From contig JAHJCH010000017.1 in the NCBI GenBank assembly GCA_018813065.1, positions 1 to 57,684 of the forward strand: a stretch of 57,684 nucleotides of DNA. Reading direction: 5' to 3'. The DNA comes from Myxococcota bacterium (GTDB lineage: Bacteria > Myxococcota_A > Bradymonadia > UBA7976 > UBA1532). This document shows positions 28,437 to 36,623 of the stretch, piece after piece; position 1 is the first letter of the stretch; every line of letters begins with the position of its first letter. Both the position numbers and the translations under genes were made by a program. The notes below the pieces were generated by a model. The model did not search any database. It saw nothing but the letters and a program-made list of their open reading frames with translations, and was not told the origin of the DNA.

Positions 28437-30313
28437 TCACCGCCCTCACCGCCGCGATCCTCCTCGCCTCGCCCCAGCTTGAGGCTGTCCGTGAATGTGA
28501 ACCCGGCCCGCTGGGCTGGCGAACGACGCTCTACCGGGATGGGGCGGAGGGGCTCTTTATCCAAGAGGCGTTCGCGCCCGAGACGGGCTGGGCGGCGCGC
28601 GAGCACACCACCGATGGGCAGATCGCCGCCTGCTTTGGGGCGTCGGCCCCGCACAGCCGCGATGTGCTGCTGCACCGCTACCTCGACGAAGAAGCGCCTG
28701 CTTCTCGGCGTGGCCCTGTGTTGATCATCACCGGCGCGGGCTACAGCGCCCTGGACACCACCAGCTTCTTAGCCGCCAGCCTGGCGGGCGAGGGGCACCC
28801 CACCTACGCGCTGACCTTCGCCCACCGCCACGGCGACAACCTCCTCCAAGCCGAGCAGATCGCCAACGCCGTTGGGCTCATCCGCGCGCGGCACACCGAG
28901 GGGGCCTTGACGCTGATTGGCTACTCCAAGGGCGGCGTCTCGGCGCGGATCTATTGCAGCAACAGCGAGGGCGTCGTGTGGGGTGAGGGCCAAGCCAGCT
29001 ACGCCAGCGAGGGCACGCGCTACCGAGGCGACGTTGATCTCTTGGTGCTCCTCGGCGCCCCCAACGCGGGGGTGGACACCCCCTTCCGCTGGTCCGCCTC
29101 CAACCTCGGCGCCGCCACGCTCAGCCCCCCGCCCGACGCGCCGACGGCCTGGACGGCCTGGTATCCCCAGACCACCAGCGTGCCGCTGATCTACGTCGAT
29201 CTTGAAGATCGCCACATCAGCGGCCCACGCTTTCGAGGGCAGGCGCAGCTCTTGGCGGATCTCAGCGGGCTGCACGCCACGCCGGGCGGCAACGCCCTGC
29301 TTGGCGTCTACGCCAACCAAGTGGACTACTACACGACCTGGCATGGCGGCTACGGCTTCGTCAGCCACTCGCGGGGCATCGAGGAGGCCATCGAGGCGGG
29401 CGGCGGCCTGATCGCCCAGCTCGACGCCATCGGAGTCGATCCGCGCGTGTCGTTGCTCCTCGCTGCGGGCGGCAACCCGATCATCGGCGTCGGCGGCACC
29501 AGCCCCTACGCCTTTGAGATCTTCTGGGGCGACGAGGACGCCGCCTCGCGGCGCCTGCTCTTCGAGGGCCTCGCCGAGACCTGGCTTTGGGGGCTCTTCC
29601 CCTGGGGCTTGGAGGCCTTCAGCTACGATCTCCCTCGGCTGTTCTCAGGCAGCGCCTACCTCGGCGAGATCAGCGGCCCCTCTGACGGCCTCGTCTTTAT
29701 CGACAGCGCCCTGGCCACGGCGGGGTTGACGGCGCGCGGCGCGCCGCTGCGCCAAGCCAAGCTCTTTGAGGCGCTGGGCCACGCCGAGTTGACCTCTGCG
29801 GGGGCGTTGGCGGCGCGCTTCTTCGGCGACGAGGCCCTCGCCGGCGGCCTCTACGAGCCCAACCTGTCGGAGAAGTACAGCGTGGAGGCCAACCAGCTCA
29901 TCGAGTGGCTCATCGCGGCGCTCGACGAGGGGGGCGCGCCGCCGGGCGAGGACGCGGGCCTGCCCGCCTCAGACGGGGGCGTGATCCCCAGCGACGCGGG
30001 CCAGATCCAAGAGGACGCGGGCCAGATCCAAGAGGACGTGGGCGCCATCGGGGACGATCTGGGCGCCGTTGAGGCGGGCGCTGCGCTCGATCAGGGGCGC
30101 GGCGACGCCGCTTGGGGGGCGGACACCGCCCAAGCGGACGCGTGGCGAGGGGGCGACGCCGGGCGTGGGGCCGACGCGGAGGCGCTCTCGGGCGGCGGAG
30201 GGCGCAGCGGAGAGGGCTGCGCCGCCGCCGCGCTTGGCGCCCCGACATCCAGCCCCATCATTTGGGCGATAACGCTCCTGCTCTTCGCCGCGATTAAGCG
30301 CTCAACAGACTAA
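28433..30313 (+). CDS. Exported alpha/beta-hydrolase (lipase/esterase) with a C-terminal sorting tail
   Basis: The 626-residue protein starts with a signal peptide (MITALTAAILLASP) and has an alpha/beta-hydrolase core with the nucleophile elbow IGYSKGGVSAR (Ser165) and an oxyanion-type LIITGAGYSALDTTS. A long Asp/Gly/Ala-rich linker with a repeated AGQIQEDAG unit (about 505-585) leads to the extreme C-terminus: GEGCAAAAL (Cys596), a hydrophobic segment (SPIIWAITLLLFAAI), then a basic end (KRSTD). This Cys-TM-basic plan resembles MYXO-CTERM sorting tails. It is probably displayed on the surface and hydrolyses lipids or polyesters. It is translationally coupled to phaR (ATGA overlap), a link to PHA metabolism. 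A role as extracellular PHA depolymerase is possible. Confidence 0.8.
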   Translation: MITALTAAILLASPQLEAVRECEPGPLGWRTTLYRDGAEGLFIQEAFAPETGWAAREHTTDGQIAACFGASAPHSRDVLLHRYLDEEAPASRRGPVLIITGAGYSALDTTSFLAASLAGEGHPTYALTFAHRHGDNLLQAEQIANAVGLIRARHTEGALTLIGYSKGGVSARIYCSNSEGVVWGEGQASYASEGTRYRGDVDLLVLLGAPNAGVDTPFRWSASNLGAATLSPPPDAPTAWTAWYPQTTSVPLIYVDLEDRHISGPRFRGQAQLLADLSGLHATPGGNALLGVYANQVDYYTTWHGGYGFVSHSRGIEEAIEAGGGLIAQLDAIGVDPRVSLLLAAGGNPIIGVGGTSPYAFEIFWGDEDAASRRLLFEGLAETWLWGLFPWGLEAFSYDLPRLFSGSAYLGEISGPSDGLVFIDSALATAGLTARGAPLRQAKLFEALGHAELTSAGALAARFFGDEALAGGLYEPNLSEKYSVEANQLIEWLIAALDEGGAPPGEDAGLPASDGGVIPSDAGQIQEDAGQIQEDVGAIGDDLGAVEAGAALDQGRGDAAWGADTAQADAWRGGDAGRGADAEALSGGGGRSGEGCAAAALGAPTSSPIIWAITLLLFAAIKRSTD

Positions 30314-30335
30314 TCCCAAAGCACAAAGTGCGTAT

Positions 30336-30354
30336 TTTTGTGCAGCGCACAAAA
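30336..30354. promoter_or_regulatory. Palindromic operator candidate 2 (PHA unit 2)
   Basis: TTTTGTGC (30336-30343), AGC, GCACAAAA (30347-30354): the same 19 bases as at 26,102-26,120. Its centre lies 13 bases before the -35-like TTGACC, against 15 in unit 1. No third copy was noticed elsewhere in the window. Confidence 0.7.
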
Positions 30355-30357
30355 GCC

Positions 30358-30386
30358 TTGACCCGCCCCGCGCCTGCGCATACCGT
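30358..30386 (+). promoter_or_regulatory. Candidate sigma-70-like promoter of PHA unit 2
   Basis: TTGACC (30358-30363), a 17-base spacer and TACCGT (30381-30386) lie 24 bases before the start of the three-repeat lipoprotein gene. The arrangement repeats that of unit 1. Confidence 0.55.
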
Positions 30387-30409
30387 GGACGCCTGCCTTG
30401 GAGGAGGCC

Positions 30410-33058
30410 ATGCGGATCACCCTCGCCCTACTCGCGCTCAGCGCCCTTGGTTGTGCCTCAGAGGACAGCCCTCAAGTCGCCTGCCACGTCAACGCCGACT
30501 GCCCCGCCAACCAAGCCTGCGTGGAGGGGGCCTGCCGCGCGGGCTGCCGCCAAGACGAGGACTGCGCGGGGGGCCAGCTCTGCGCAGCCAATGGCCAGTG
30601 CATGAGCCAGCGCGACGGGGGGGGGCTCGACGACGTGGGCCTCGGCGATCCCACGCGCTGCGTGCCCAACGGCGATGGGCGGCTGGATCGAGGGGAGTTC
30701 ACCTTGGCGCCGGGCGCCGGGGCGCCCTTCGTGACGCGCACCGACGCGGCGGGGATACGGCTGGCGTTGGCGGGCGTCGATGATGGCGAGGGGGGGCTGC
30801 GCTGGTCGATCCGCCCCGAGGGCGAGACGCAGCGCAGCTACAGCGCGATCTGGTCACCGGATCTCTTCCCTGCGGGCGCCTACTTCCCCACGGCCAGCTA
30901 CGCCACGACCCTGCCCGCCTCACCGGGGCTCATCGCCTTCTTTGAGCTGAGCGCCACCCGGCTGCGCATCCTGGGGCTGACCGACGCGCGGGGCGAGCAG
31001 ACGCGGCTGACCTACGATCCGCCGCTGGACGTGCTGCGCTTCCCGCTTGAGGTCAACGACACCTGGACGGTGTCCTCGCGGGTCGTCGGGCTATTCCTGG
31101 GCGCCGAGGTCGAGCTGATGGACCAAGCCACGACGCGGGTGCGCGCCGTTGGCCGCCTGGACGTGCCTGCGGGCGCCCTGCCCGCCATCCAGATCATCAC
31201 CCAGCTTGAGCGCACCTTTGAGCGCGCGGGCTTCAGCCAGATCTACACCGAGGTGGACTTCCTCTCCGAGTGTGGCGGCTTTATCGCCCGCGCCGTCAGC
31301 CATGAGGGCGTCGCCGCGCTGCCCGAGGTGGTGGGCACGGTCCAGGCGCTTGGCGTATTAAGCTGCGCCGCCCACGCCGACTGCGGCCAAGGGGGGCGCT
31401 GCAATGAGGCGGGCTACTGCGAGGTGGACGGTATCGCGCCGGTCTTACCCGAGGCCGCCTGCGCGCCCAACGGCGACGGCGTGATCAGCGACGCGGAGAT
31501 GCCGGTCCAAGCGGGCCTTGGCGGCCTATTTCGGATCAACGATCCAGAGGCGCTGATCCCCGTCGATCTCGCTGGCGTCGTGAGCGAAGGCGGGGTGATC
31601 TGGGACTTCACCTCGGATGCGCTGGGCGCATTGGAGCGCGTGGAGCGCACGCTGCCGCCGCAGGGCTTCTGGTTCGCCCCTCACTTCCCCACGGCCACCT
31701 ACGTTGGCGTCCTCGATGCGGGTTTGGGGATGCTGGCGGTCTTCCAGCGGGTGGACGGCGCGCTCAACCTCCTGGGTGTGGCCAGCGAGCGGGCGGGCGG
31801 CACGCTCTTGATCTACGACACGCCGGTCCCGGCGCTGCGCTTCCCCCTGCGTCCGGGCGATCACTGGGCCGCCCAGACCGCCGCGCGGGGCCAGCTGGAG
31901 GGCGCCGAGGTGGTCTTAGAGATGCGCTACAGCTTCGAGGCGGGCGCGGCGGGGATCATCCAGCTCCCGGCGGGCGACGTGCCCGTGATCCCGCTGTCGA
32001 TGATCGCCAACCAGCAGGTCGAGGGGGCGCCCTTCGCCATCCAGCGGCGCACCACGCTGTTTATGGCCGAGTGCCTGGGCGGTGTCGCCCGCGTCGTCTC
32101 CCAGAACAACGAGACGGAGGCCCTGTTTACGCAGGCGGCGGAGGTGGCGAGGCTGACGATCCCCCGGTGTATCAGCGATCTCCAATGCCCCCTCGGCGCC
32201 ACCTGCGGCCAAGGGCGCTGCGAGGGCGGCGCGCCGCCCCCGAATGAGGACGCGGGCGGCCTCGATGACGGCGGCGCGGGCCTCGACGGCGGCCCAGAGG
32301 ACGCCGCCAGCGGCCAAGACGCGGGGATCGCGCCTGACAGCGGCGCGCCCCTCTGCGATCCCAGCGGTGACGGCGTGCTGCGCCGCGAAGAGTTCCTCCT
32401 TGAGGCCGGATCTGTGGCCCATTTCCTCGTCGCCGATGGGCCGCAAACCGTTGATTTAGCCGGAGAAAACTGCGCCGAGGGGCGCTGCTGGGATCTCTCG
32501 GCGCCGCGCGAGGGCGACGCCCGCCAGATCGTCGAGTTATTCCCCGTCGAGGGCGCCTGGTACGCCGAAGAATTCCCCGACGCCAGCTACGCCAGCCTCT
32601 TGGAGCGTGAGCGGCGCTGGCTGGGCGTCTTCCGCCTCAGCGACGAGGGCCTTGATCTGCTGGGCACCGCCTCTGAGACGCCGCGTGACATGCTCACCAC
32701 CTACGATCCCCCCGTGCGGCTCTACCAATTCCCGCTTCAGGTGGGTGACAGCTGGGTCAGCGAGAGCACCCAGATGGGCTACTGGGGGTTCAGCTCGGTG
32801 TGGACCGAGGATGTCTACACGGTGCAGGTCGTCGAGCGCGGCCAGATGACCACGCCGCAGGGGCCGTTCCCCGCGCTCCAGGTCATCACCACCCTTGATC
32901 AGAGCGTGCCCTTCACGATCTTCGGCAGCGATCAAGTGATCCACACCTTCCTCGCCGAGTGCTTCGGCGTCATCGCCCGTATCGTCGGCCCCGAGGGCGA
33001 GACGGAGGCCTACTTTAACCGCGCCGACCGGGTCGAGCGCCTGATGCCCGCGCGGTGA
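30410..33058 (+). CDS. Large lipoprotein with three copies of an undescribed roughly 240-residue domain
   Basis: The ATG at 30,410 follows GGAGGAGG and gives an 882-residue lipoprotein (SALGC, Cys15). A Cys-rich stretch (about 25-64) precedes three related domains starting near residues 84, 365 and 647. Each opens with an EF-hand-like loop (CVPNGDGRLDRGEF, CAPNGDGVISDAEM, CDPSGDGVLRREEF) and contains a FP-A-YA segment, LGLTDARGEQ/LGVASERAGG/LGTASETPRD, a TYDPP-RFPL motif, a VPxG-PxxxI strand and an EC(G/L/F)G--AR motif. Short Cys-rich linkers and Asp/Gly tracts join them. The single-domain lipoprotein at 35,513 is a fourth copy. Calcium binding by the loops is an inference; the function is unknown. 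First gene of PHA unit 2. Confidence 0.8.
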   Translation: MRITLALLALSALGCASEDSPQVACHVNADCPANQACVEGACRAGCRQDEDCAGGQLCAANGQCMSQRDGGGLDDVGLGDPTRCVPNGDGRLDRGEFTLAPGAGAPFVTRTDAAGIRLALAGVDDGEGGLRWSIRPEGETQRSYSAIWSPDLFPAGAYFPTASYATTLPASPGLIAFFELSATRLRILGLTDARGEQTRLTYDPPLDVLRFPLEVNDTWTVSSRVVGLFLGAEVELMDQATTRVRAVGRLDVPAGALPAIQIITQLERTFERAGFSQIYTEVDFLSECGGFIARAVSHEGVAALPEVVGTVQALGVLSCAAHADCGQGGRCNEAGYCEVDGIAPVLPEAACAPNGDGVISDAEMPVQAGLGGLFRINDPEALIPVDLAGVVSEGGVIWDFTSDALGALERVERTLPPQGFWFAPHFPTATYVGVLDAGLGMLAVFQRVDGALNLLGVASERAGGTLLIYDTPVPALRFPLRPGDHWAAQTAARGQLEGAEVVLEMRYSFEAGAAGIIQLPAGDVPVIPLSMIANQQVEGAPFAIQRRTTLFMAECLGGVARVVSQNNETEALFTQAAEVARLTIPRCISDLQCPLGATCGQGRCEGGAPPPNEDAGGLDDGGAGLDGGPEDAASGQDAGIAPDSGAPLCDPSGDGVLRREEFLLEAGSVAHFLVADGPQTVDLAGENCAEGRCWDLSAPREGDARQIVELFPVEGAWYAEEFPDASYASLLERERRWLGVFRLSDEGLDLLGTASETPRDMLTTYDPPVRLYQFPLQVGDSWVSESTQMGYWGFSSVWTEDVYTVQVVERGQMTTPQGPFPALQVITTLDQSVPFTIFGSDQVIHTFLAECFGVIARIVGPEGETEAYFNRADRVERLMPAR

Positions 33059-33063
33059 ACGTG

Positions 33064-33966
33064 ATGATCCAGCGCTCAACCCTGCTCTTGCCCCTGCTCC
33101 TCGGCCTCAGCGGCTGCTTGGGGTTCCAAACCAAGCGCTTTGACTCACCGCTCAAGCCCTTCGGCTACGTGGAGATCGACGGCGTGCGCGTCCACTACCG
33201 CGACGTGCCCGCCCAAGGCGAGGCCCAGGGCGCGGTGGTGATGATCCACGGCTACGCGGGGGGGCTCGTCAGCTGGCTGCACGCCCAGCCCGCCCTGTCC
33301 GATCGCTTCCGCACGCTCTCCCTCGACCTCAAGGGCTTTGGCCTGACCGACAAGGCGCCGGGGGACTACTCCAGCGAGGCCCAAGCCGACCTCGTCGCCG
33401 CCTTTATGGACAAGATGGGCGTCGCCAAGGCGCACATCGTGGCCCACTCCTGGGGCTGCTCGGTGGCGCTGGCCTTGGCGCTGCGCCACCCCCACAAGGT
33501 GGACCAGATGGTGTTGACCTCGGCCTTCGTCTACCCCGAGCAGGCCGATGGCTTCCTGCGCTGGTCCCAATACCCGCTGGTGGGCGAGGCGCTGTTTTGG
33601 CTGTTCTACGACCAGCAACTAGAGACGCGCTACACCTGGAGCTACCTGGAGCCTGAGCGGCACGTCAGCGCCAAGGGGCTGGACTACCTCAAGGCGTTTC
33701 AAGCCACGCCGGGGGTGGACGCCGCCGCGCTGGCCGTCGCGCGGGGGATGCACCTCGACGCGCTGAGCGCCCAGTACCACAAGGTCGCCCATCAGACGCT
33801 GCTGATCTGGGGGCGTGAGGATCGCGTCGCCGATCCGCGCTACGGCGAGCGCCTCGCCGCGCTGCTGCCTCGGGCGCGGCTGGAGATCCTGGCCCGCGCC
33901 GGCCACGCCGTGATGCTGGAGCGCGCGGGCACCTACCATGAGCTGCTGCGGGGGTTCCTCAAATGA
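33064..33966 (+). CDS. Lipoprotein alpha/beta-hydrolase
   Basis: The product (300 residues from the ATG at 33,064; an in-frame GTG at 33,055 overlaps the previous stop) has a lipobox LSGC (Cys18) and then the hydrolase fold with HGYAGGLVSW (oxyanion), the elbow VAHSWGCS (nucleophile Ser129), WGREDRVADP (Asp253) and AGHAVML (His281). It belongs to the family of small-ester hydrolases. Anchored in the envelope, it could cut esters or lipids taken up from outside. It lies between the repeat lipoprotein and the barrel protein and is translationally coupled to both. Confidence 0.85.
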   Translation: MIQRSTLLLPLLLGLSGCLGFQTKRFDSPLKPFGYVEIDGVRVHYRDVPAQGEAQGAVVMIHGYAGGLVSWLHAQPALSDRFRTLSLDLKGFGLTDKAPGDYSSEAQADLVAAFMDKMGVAKAHIVAHSWGCSVALALALRHPHKVDQMVLTSAFVYPEQADGFLRWSQYPLVGEALFWLFYDQQLETRYTWSYLEPERHVSAKGLDYLKAFQATPGVDAAALAVARGMHLDALSAQYHKVAHQTLLIWGREDRVADPRYGERLAALLPRARLEILARAGHAVMLERAGTYHELLRGFLK

Positions 33967-35516
33967 GACGCTGGCTCGTGCTCCTCGCCCTGCTGCCCGC
34001 GCTGGCCCATGCCGAGGACCCTTGGGGGCTCGGCGCGCTGCGCGATCCCTTCCTCTCCGAAGATCCGGCCCTGGCGCCGCGCGTCACCTGGGGCGGCTAC
34101 TTCCGCCTGCGCGGCGACGTATTCAACAACCTCGATCTCAACCGAGGCCCCACGCCCTCCACCGGCGGGACGATCTTCCCGCTGCCAGCCTATGACCCAC
34201 GCGGCGGCGATCAGCTCACCTCCGGCGACATCCGGCTGCGGCTGGAGCCGCACATTCAGCTCGGCTGGGAGGTCAACGTGCGCGCCACCATCGACCTCCT
34301 CGACCGCGCGGTGCTCGGCGCCAACCCCGCCGCCGACAACGCTTTTTCGGGCATGAACGCCGCCTCGACGGGCCAGCGCTCGGGCGGTGACTCGGTGCGG
34401 GCCACGCGCGCTTGGGCGGAGATCGGCACGCCGATTGGGCTGCTGACGGCGGGGCGGATGGGGGTCCACTGGGGTATGGGGCTGCTGGCCCACGCGGGCG
34501 ACGAATTGGACAGCGACCAGGGCAACACGGTGGACATGATCGGGCTGGCGATGCCGCTGCTCTACCACATCATCGGCGTCTCCTATGAGCTATCGGCCAC
34601 GGGGCCGACGATCTCCCCTTGGGAGGGCATCGGCCAAGACATCGACGCCGATCCCAGCGATGACGTGCGCTCGATCTCCTTGGCCTTGCTCTCGATCAAC
34701 ACCCCGGCCATCCGCGAGATCAAGCGCCGCGATGGCCGCCCGGCGCTGGACTACGGCCTCGTCTACGCCTACCGCTGGCAGGACAAGGACGATCCCCAGG
34801 GCGCGGGCGAGCGAGCCATCGACCGGGGCTTTAGCGCCCACGTCTTTGACGCCTTTTTGACCTTCGAGGCCAAGCACAACACGCTGGCGTTTGAGGGCGC
34901 GGTGATGCGGGCCACGATCCAAGACGCCTCGCTCATTCCGGGCCTCTCCACCGATCGGATCGAGGCGCTGCAATACGGCGGCGTGCTGCGCGACACCTAT
35001 CAGATGACCCAGGCCAGCGCGATCTCCTTCGAGATCGGCCTCGCCTCGGGCGATGACGCGCCGGGGTTTGGCGCCCGCCCTGGCCGAGCGCGGGCGATCA
35101 GCCGCCCAGGGGACATGGACGGCCCGCAGCTCAAGCTCCCCGATGATCTGAGGGTGGACAACTTCCGCTTCCACCCCGACTACCACGTCGATCTGATCCT
35201 CTGGCGGACGCTGGTGGGCACCGTCACCGACGCGCTCTACCTCCGCCCCAAGCTCCAGCTCGGCCCTTGGGACGGCTTCACCCTGGAGACGGCGGCGATC
35301 TGGTCGCGCGCCTTGGAGGCGACGACGCCGCCGGGCCAACAAGCCGACCTCGGCGTCGAGGTTGACCTCCAACTGCGCTACCAAAGCCCGGATCGCTTCG
35401 TCACCAGCCTTGAATACGGCTACCTCGTGCCGCTGGCGGGCCTGGACAACCCCACATTGGGGCTCCAAGCCGAGGGCGCCTGGCGCCTGCACGCGCTGAT
35501 GGGGGTGTTATTTTGA
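33963..35516 (+). CDS. Outer-membrane beta-barrel protein (TIGR04551-like)
   Basis: The 517-residue protein has a signal peptide (MRRWLVLLALLPALAHAE) and repeated amphipathic strands: VTWGGYFRLRGDVFNNLDL, DIRLRLEPHIQLGWEVNVR, RATRAWAEIGTPIGLLTAGR, GLVYAYRW, AHVFDAFLTFEAKHNTLAF, and ends WRLHALMGVLF with a terminal Phe. Loops are Asp/Gly/Pro-rich. It resembles a barrel family known from delta-proteobacteria (TIGR04551), and I am moderately sure of that match. In this operon it may be the channel or platform for uptake of hydrolysed lipids or acids. It overlaps the hydrolase gene (ATGA) and the next gene. Confidence 0.7.
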   Translation: MRRWLVLLALLPALAHAEDPWGLGALRDPFLSEDPALAPRVTWGGYFRLRGDVFNNLDLNRGPTPSTGGTIFPLPAYDPRGGDQLTSGDIRLRLEPHIQLGWEVNVRATIDLLDRAVLGANPAADNAFSGMNAASTGQRSGGDSVRATRAWAEIGTPIGLLTAGRMGVHWGMGLLAHAGDELDSDQGNTVDMIGLAMPLLYHIIGVSYELSATGPTISPWEGIGQDIDADPSDDVRSISLALLSINTPAIREIKRRDGRPALDYGLVYAYRWQDKDDPQGAGERAIDRGFSAHVFDAFLTFEAKHNTLAFEGAVMRATIQDASLIPGLSTDRIEALQYGGVLRDTYQMTQASAISFEIGLASGDDAPGFGARPGRARAISRPGDMDGPQLKLPDDLRVDNFRFHPDYHVDLILWRTLVGTVTDALYLRPKLQLGPWDGFTLETAAIWSRALEATTPPGQQADLGVEVDLQLRYQSPDRFVTSLEYGYLVPLAGLDNPTLGLQAEGAWRLHALMGVLF

Positions 35517-36325
35517 GCCCGCGCGCCATTGCTGAACAGATTACCAGAACAATCGCGCTGCTGGGGATACTCGGCTGCGGCGAAGGCACGCCGGAGGCGG
35601 CCCTCTCGGTCGAGGGTGAGGCCCCGCTGGCGGCCTGCGACCAGCTCGACGGCGTGGTCAGCCCTGGCGAGCTGTCCTTCACGCCGGGGTTGACCGTGCG
35701 CTACGCCGTGCAGAAGCCCCACGACGCCCTCGGGGGGCTGATCGGCGACCCCGCCACGGGCCAAGCGCGCTGGGATTTCAGCCAAACCGACTTTGATCGC
35801 CTGGTGGACGTGACCACGCGACGGGTCGAGGGGCTCTGGTTCGCCGACGCCGCCCCTGACGCCCTGATTTTGGGCTTCGCCGACGCTGGCGGCGCCGAAT
35901 CTCACCTGCTCTTGCGCCCCACAGAGCGCGCCCTGGAGATCCTCGGCGTCGCCTCGGTCACGACCAACGAACAGCTGTTCATCTACGACGCGCCGATCCC
36001 CTTTCTGCGCTTCCCCATGGACGCCCAGAGCGCCTGGCGGGCCAGCGCCAGCCCCGCCGAGGGCAGCCTCTGGCTGGACTACGACCTCGCCAGCGCGGGG
36101 ATCGTCGATCGCTACACGGTCGAGGTCATCGGCGGGGGCAGCCTGGCGTTGCCCAGCATGGAGATCGGCGACGTGCTGGCGATCTCGCTGACCCTCTCAC
36201 GCCAGCTCCGCGACCAAGCCCCTTGGATCGCCCAAGAGACCTACTTGATCCACGAATGCCTCGGCACCGTCGCCCGCCGCACCGAGCCTGACGGCCCTTG
36301 GTGGGTGGTCTGGTACCCGAGATGA
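35513..36325 (+). CDS. Single-domain lipoprotein of the repeat family
   Basis: The product (270 residues) has a lipobox LLGILGC and then one copy of the domain found three times in the 30,410 gene: ACDQLDGVVSPGELSF (EF-hand-like loop), WFADAAPDALILGFAD, LEILGVASVTTNEQLFIYDA, PFLRFPM, and HECLGTVARR near the end. The only start near the signal peptide is TTG (35,513), which overlaps the stop of the preceding barrel gene (TTGA). Such a start suits low or coupled translation. It may be a partner of the larger repeat protein. Function is unknown. Confidence 0.75.
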   Translation: MSPRAIAEQITRTIALLGILGCGEGTPEAALSVEGEAPLAACDQLDGVVSPGELSFTPGLTVRYAVQKPHDALGGLIGDPATGQARWDFSQTDFDRLVDVTTRRVEGLWFADAAPDALILGFADAGGAESHLLLRPTERALEILGVASVTTNEQLFIYDAPIPFLRFPMDAQSAWRASASPAEGSLWLDYDLASAGIVDRYTVEVIGGGSLALPSMEIGDVLAISLTLSRQLRDQAPWIAQETYLIHECLGTVARRTEPDGPWWVVWYPR

Positions 36326-36335
36326 GAGCCGCATC

Positions 36336-36623
36336 ATGAACAAGCCAACGCTCTTGAAGATGATCGAGCGCGTCGAAGCCCAGACCGCCGCGCAGATGAG
36401 CCGCGCGCTGCGCCAGCCCAAGCTGCTCAGCGCGGCGATGACCTGGATGGAGGTGGGGATGCGTGGCCGCACGCTCGCCCGTGGGGTGGGCGAGCGCCTG
36501 GCTGGCTTTTGGGGGCTGCCCACCGCCGCCCAGCTCCGCGCCAACATGGAGATCCTGACGCGGATCGAGGCGCGCCTCGCCGAGCTAGAGGCCAAGGGGG
36601 AGGCGGACGATGCACCTCGTTGA
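36336..36623 (+). CDS. PhaE-like subunit of PHA synthase 2 (miniature)
   Basis: The 95-residue helical protein ends in WGLPTAAQLRANMEILTRI, followed by EARLAELEAK; this Leu-Pro-Thr lead into a heptad coil closely resembles the C-terminus of class III PhaE subunits. The rest (MNKPTLLKMIERVEAQTAAQ) is amphipathic. It overlaps phaC2 by 14 bases, so both should be made together. It is far shorter than known PhaE and, with the 26,443 gene, suggests that each PhaC has a reduced partner. Confidence 0.65.
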   Translation: MNKPTLLKMIERVEAQTAAQMSRALRQPKLLSAAMTWMEVGMRGRTLARGVGERLAGFWGLPTAAQLRANMEILTRIEARLAELEAKGEADDAPR

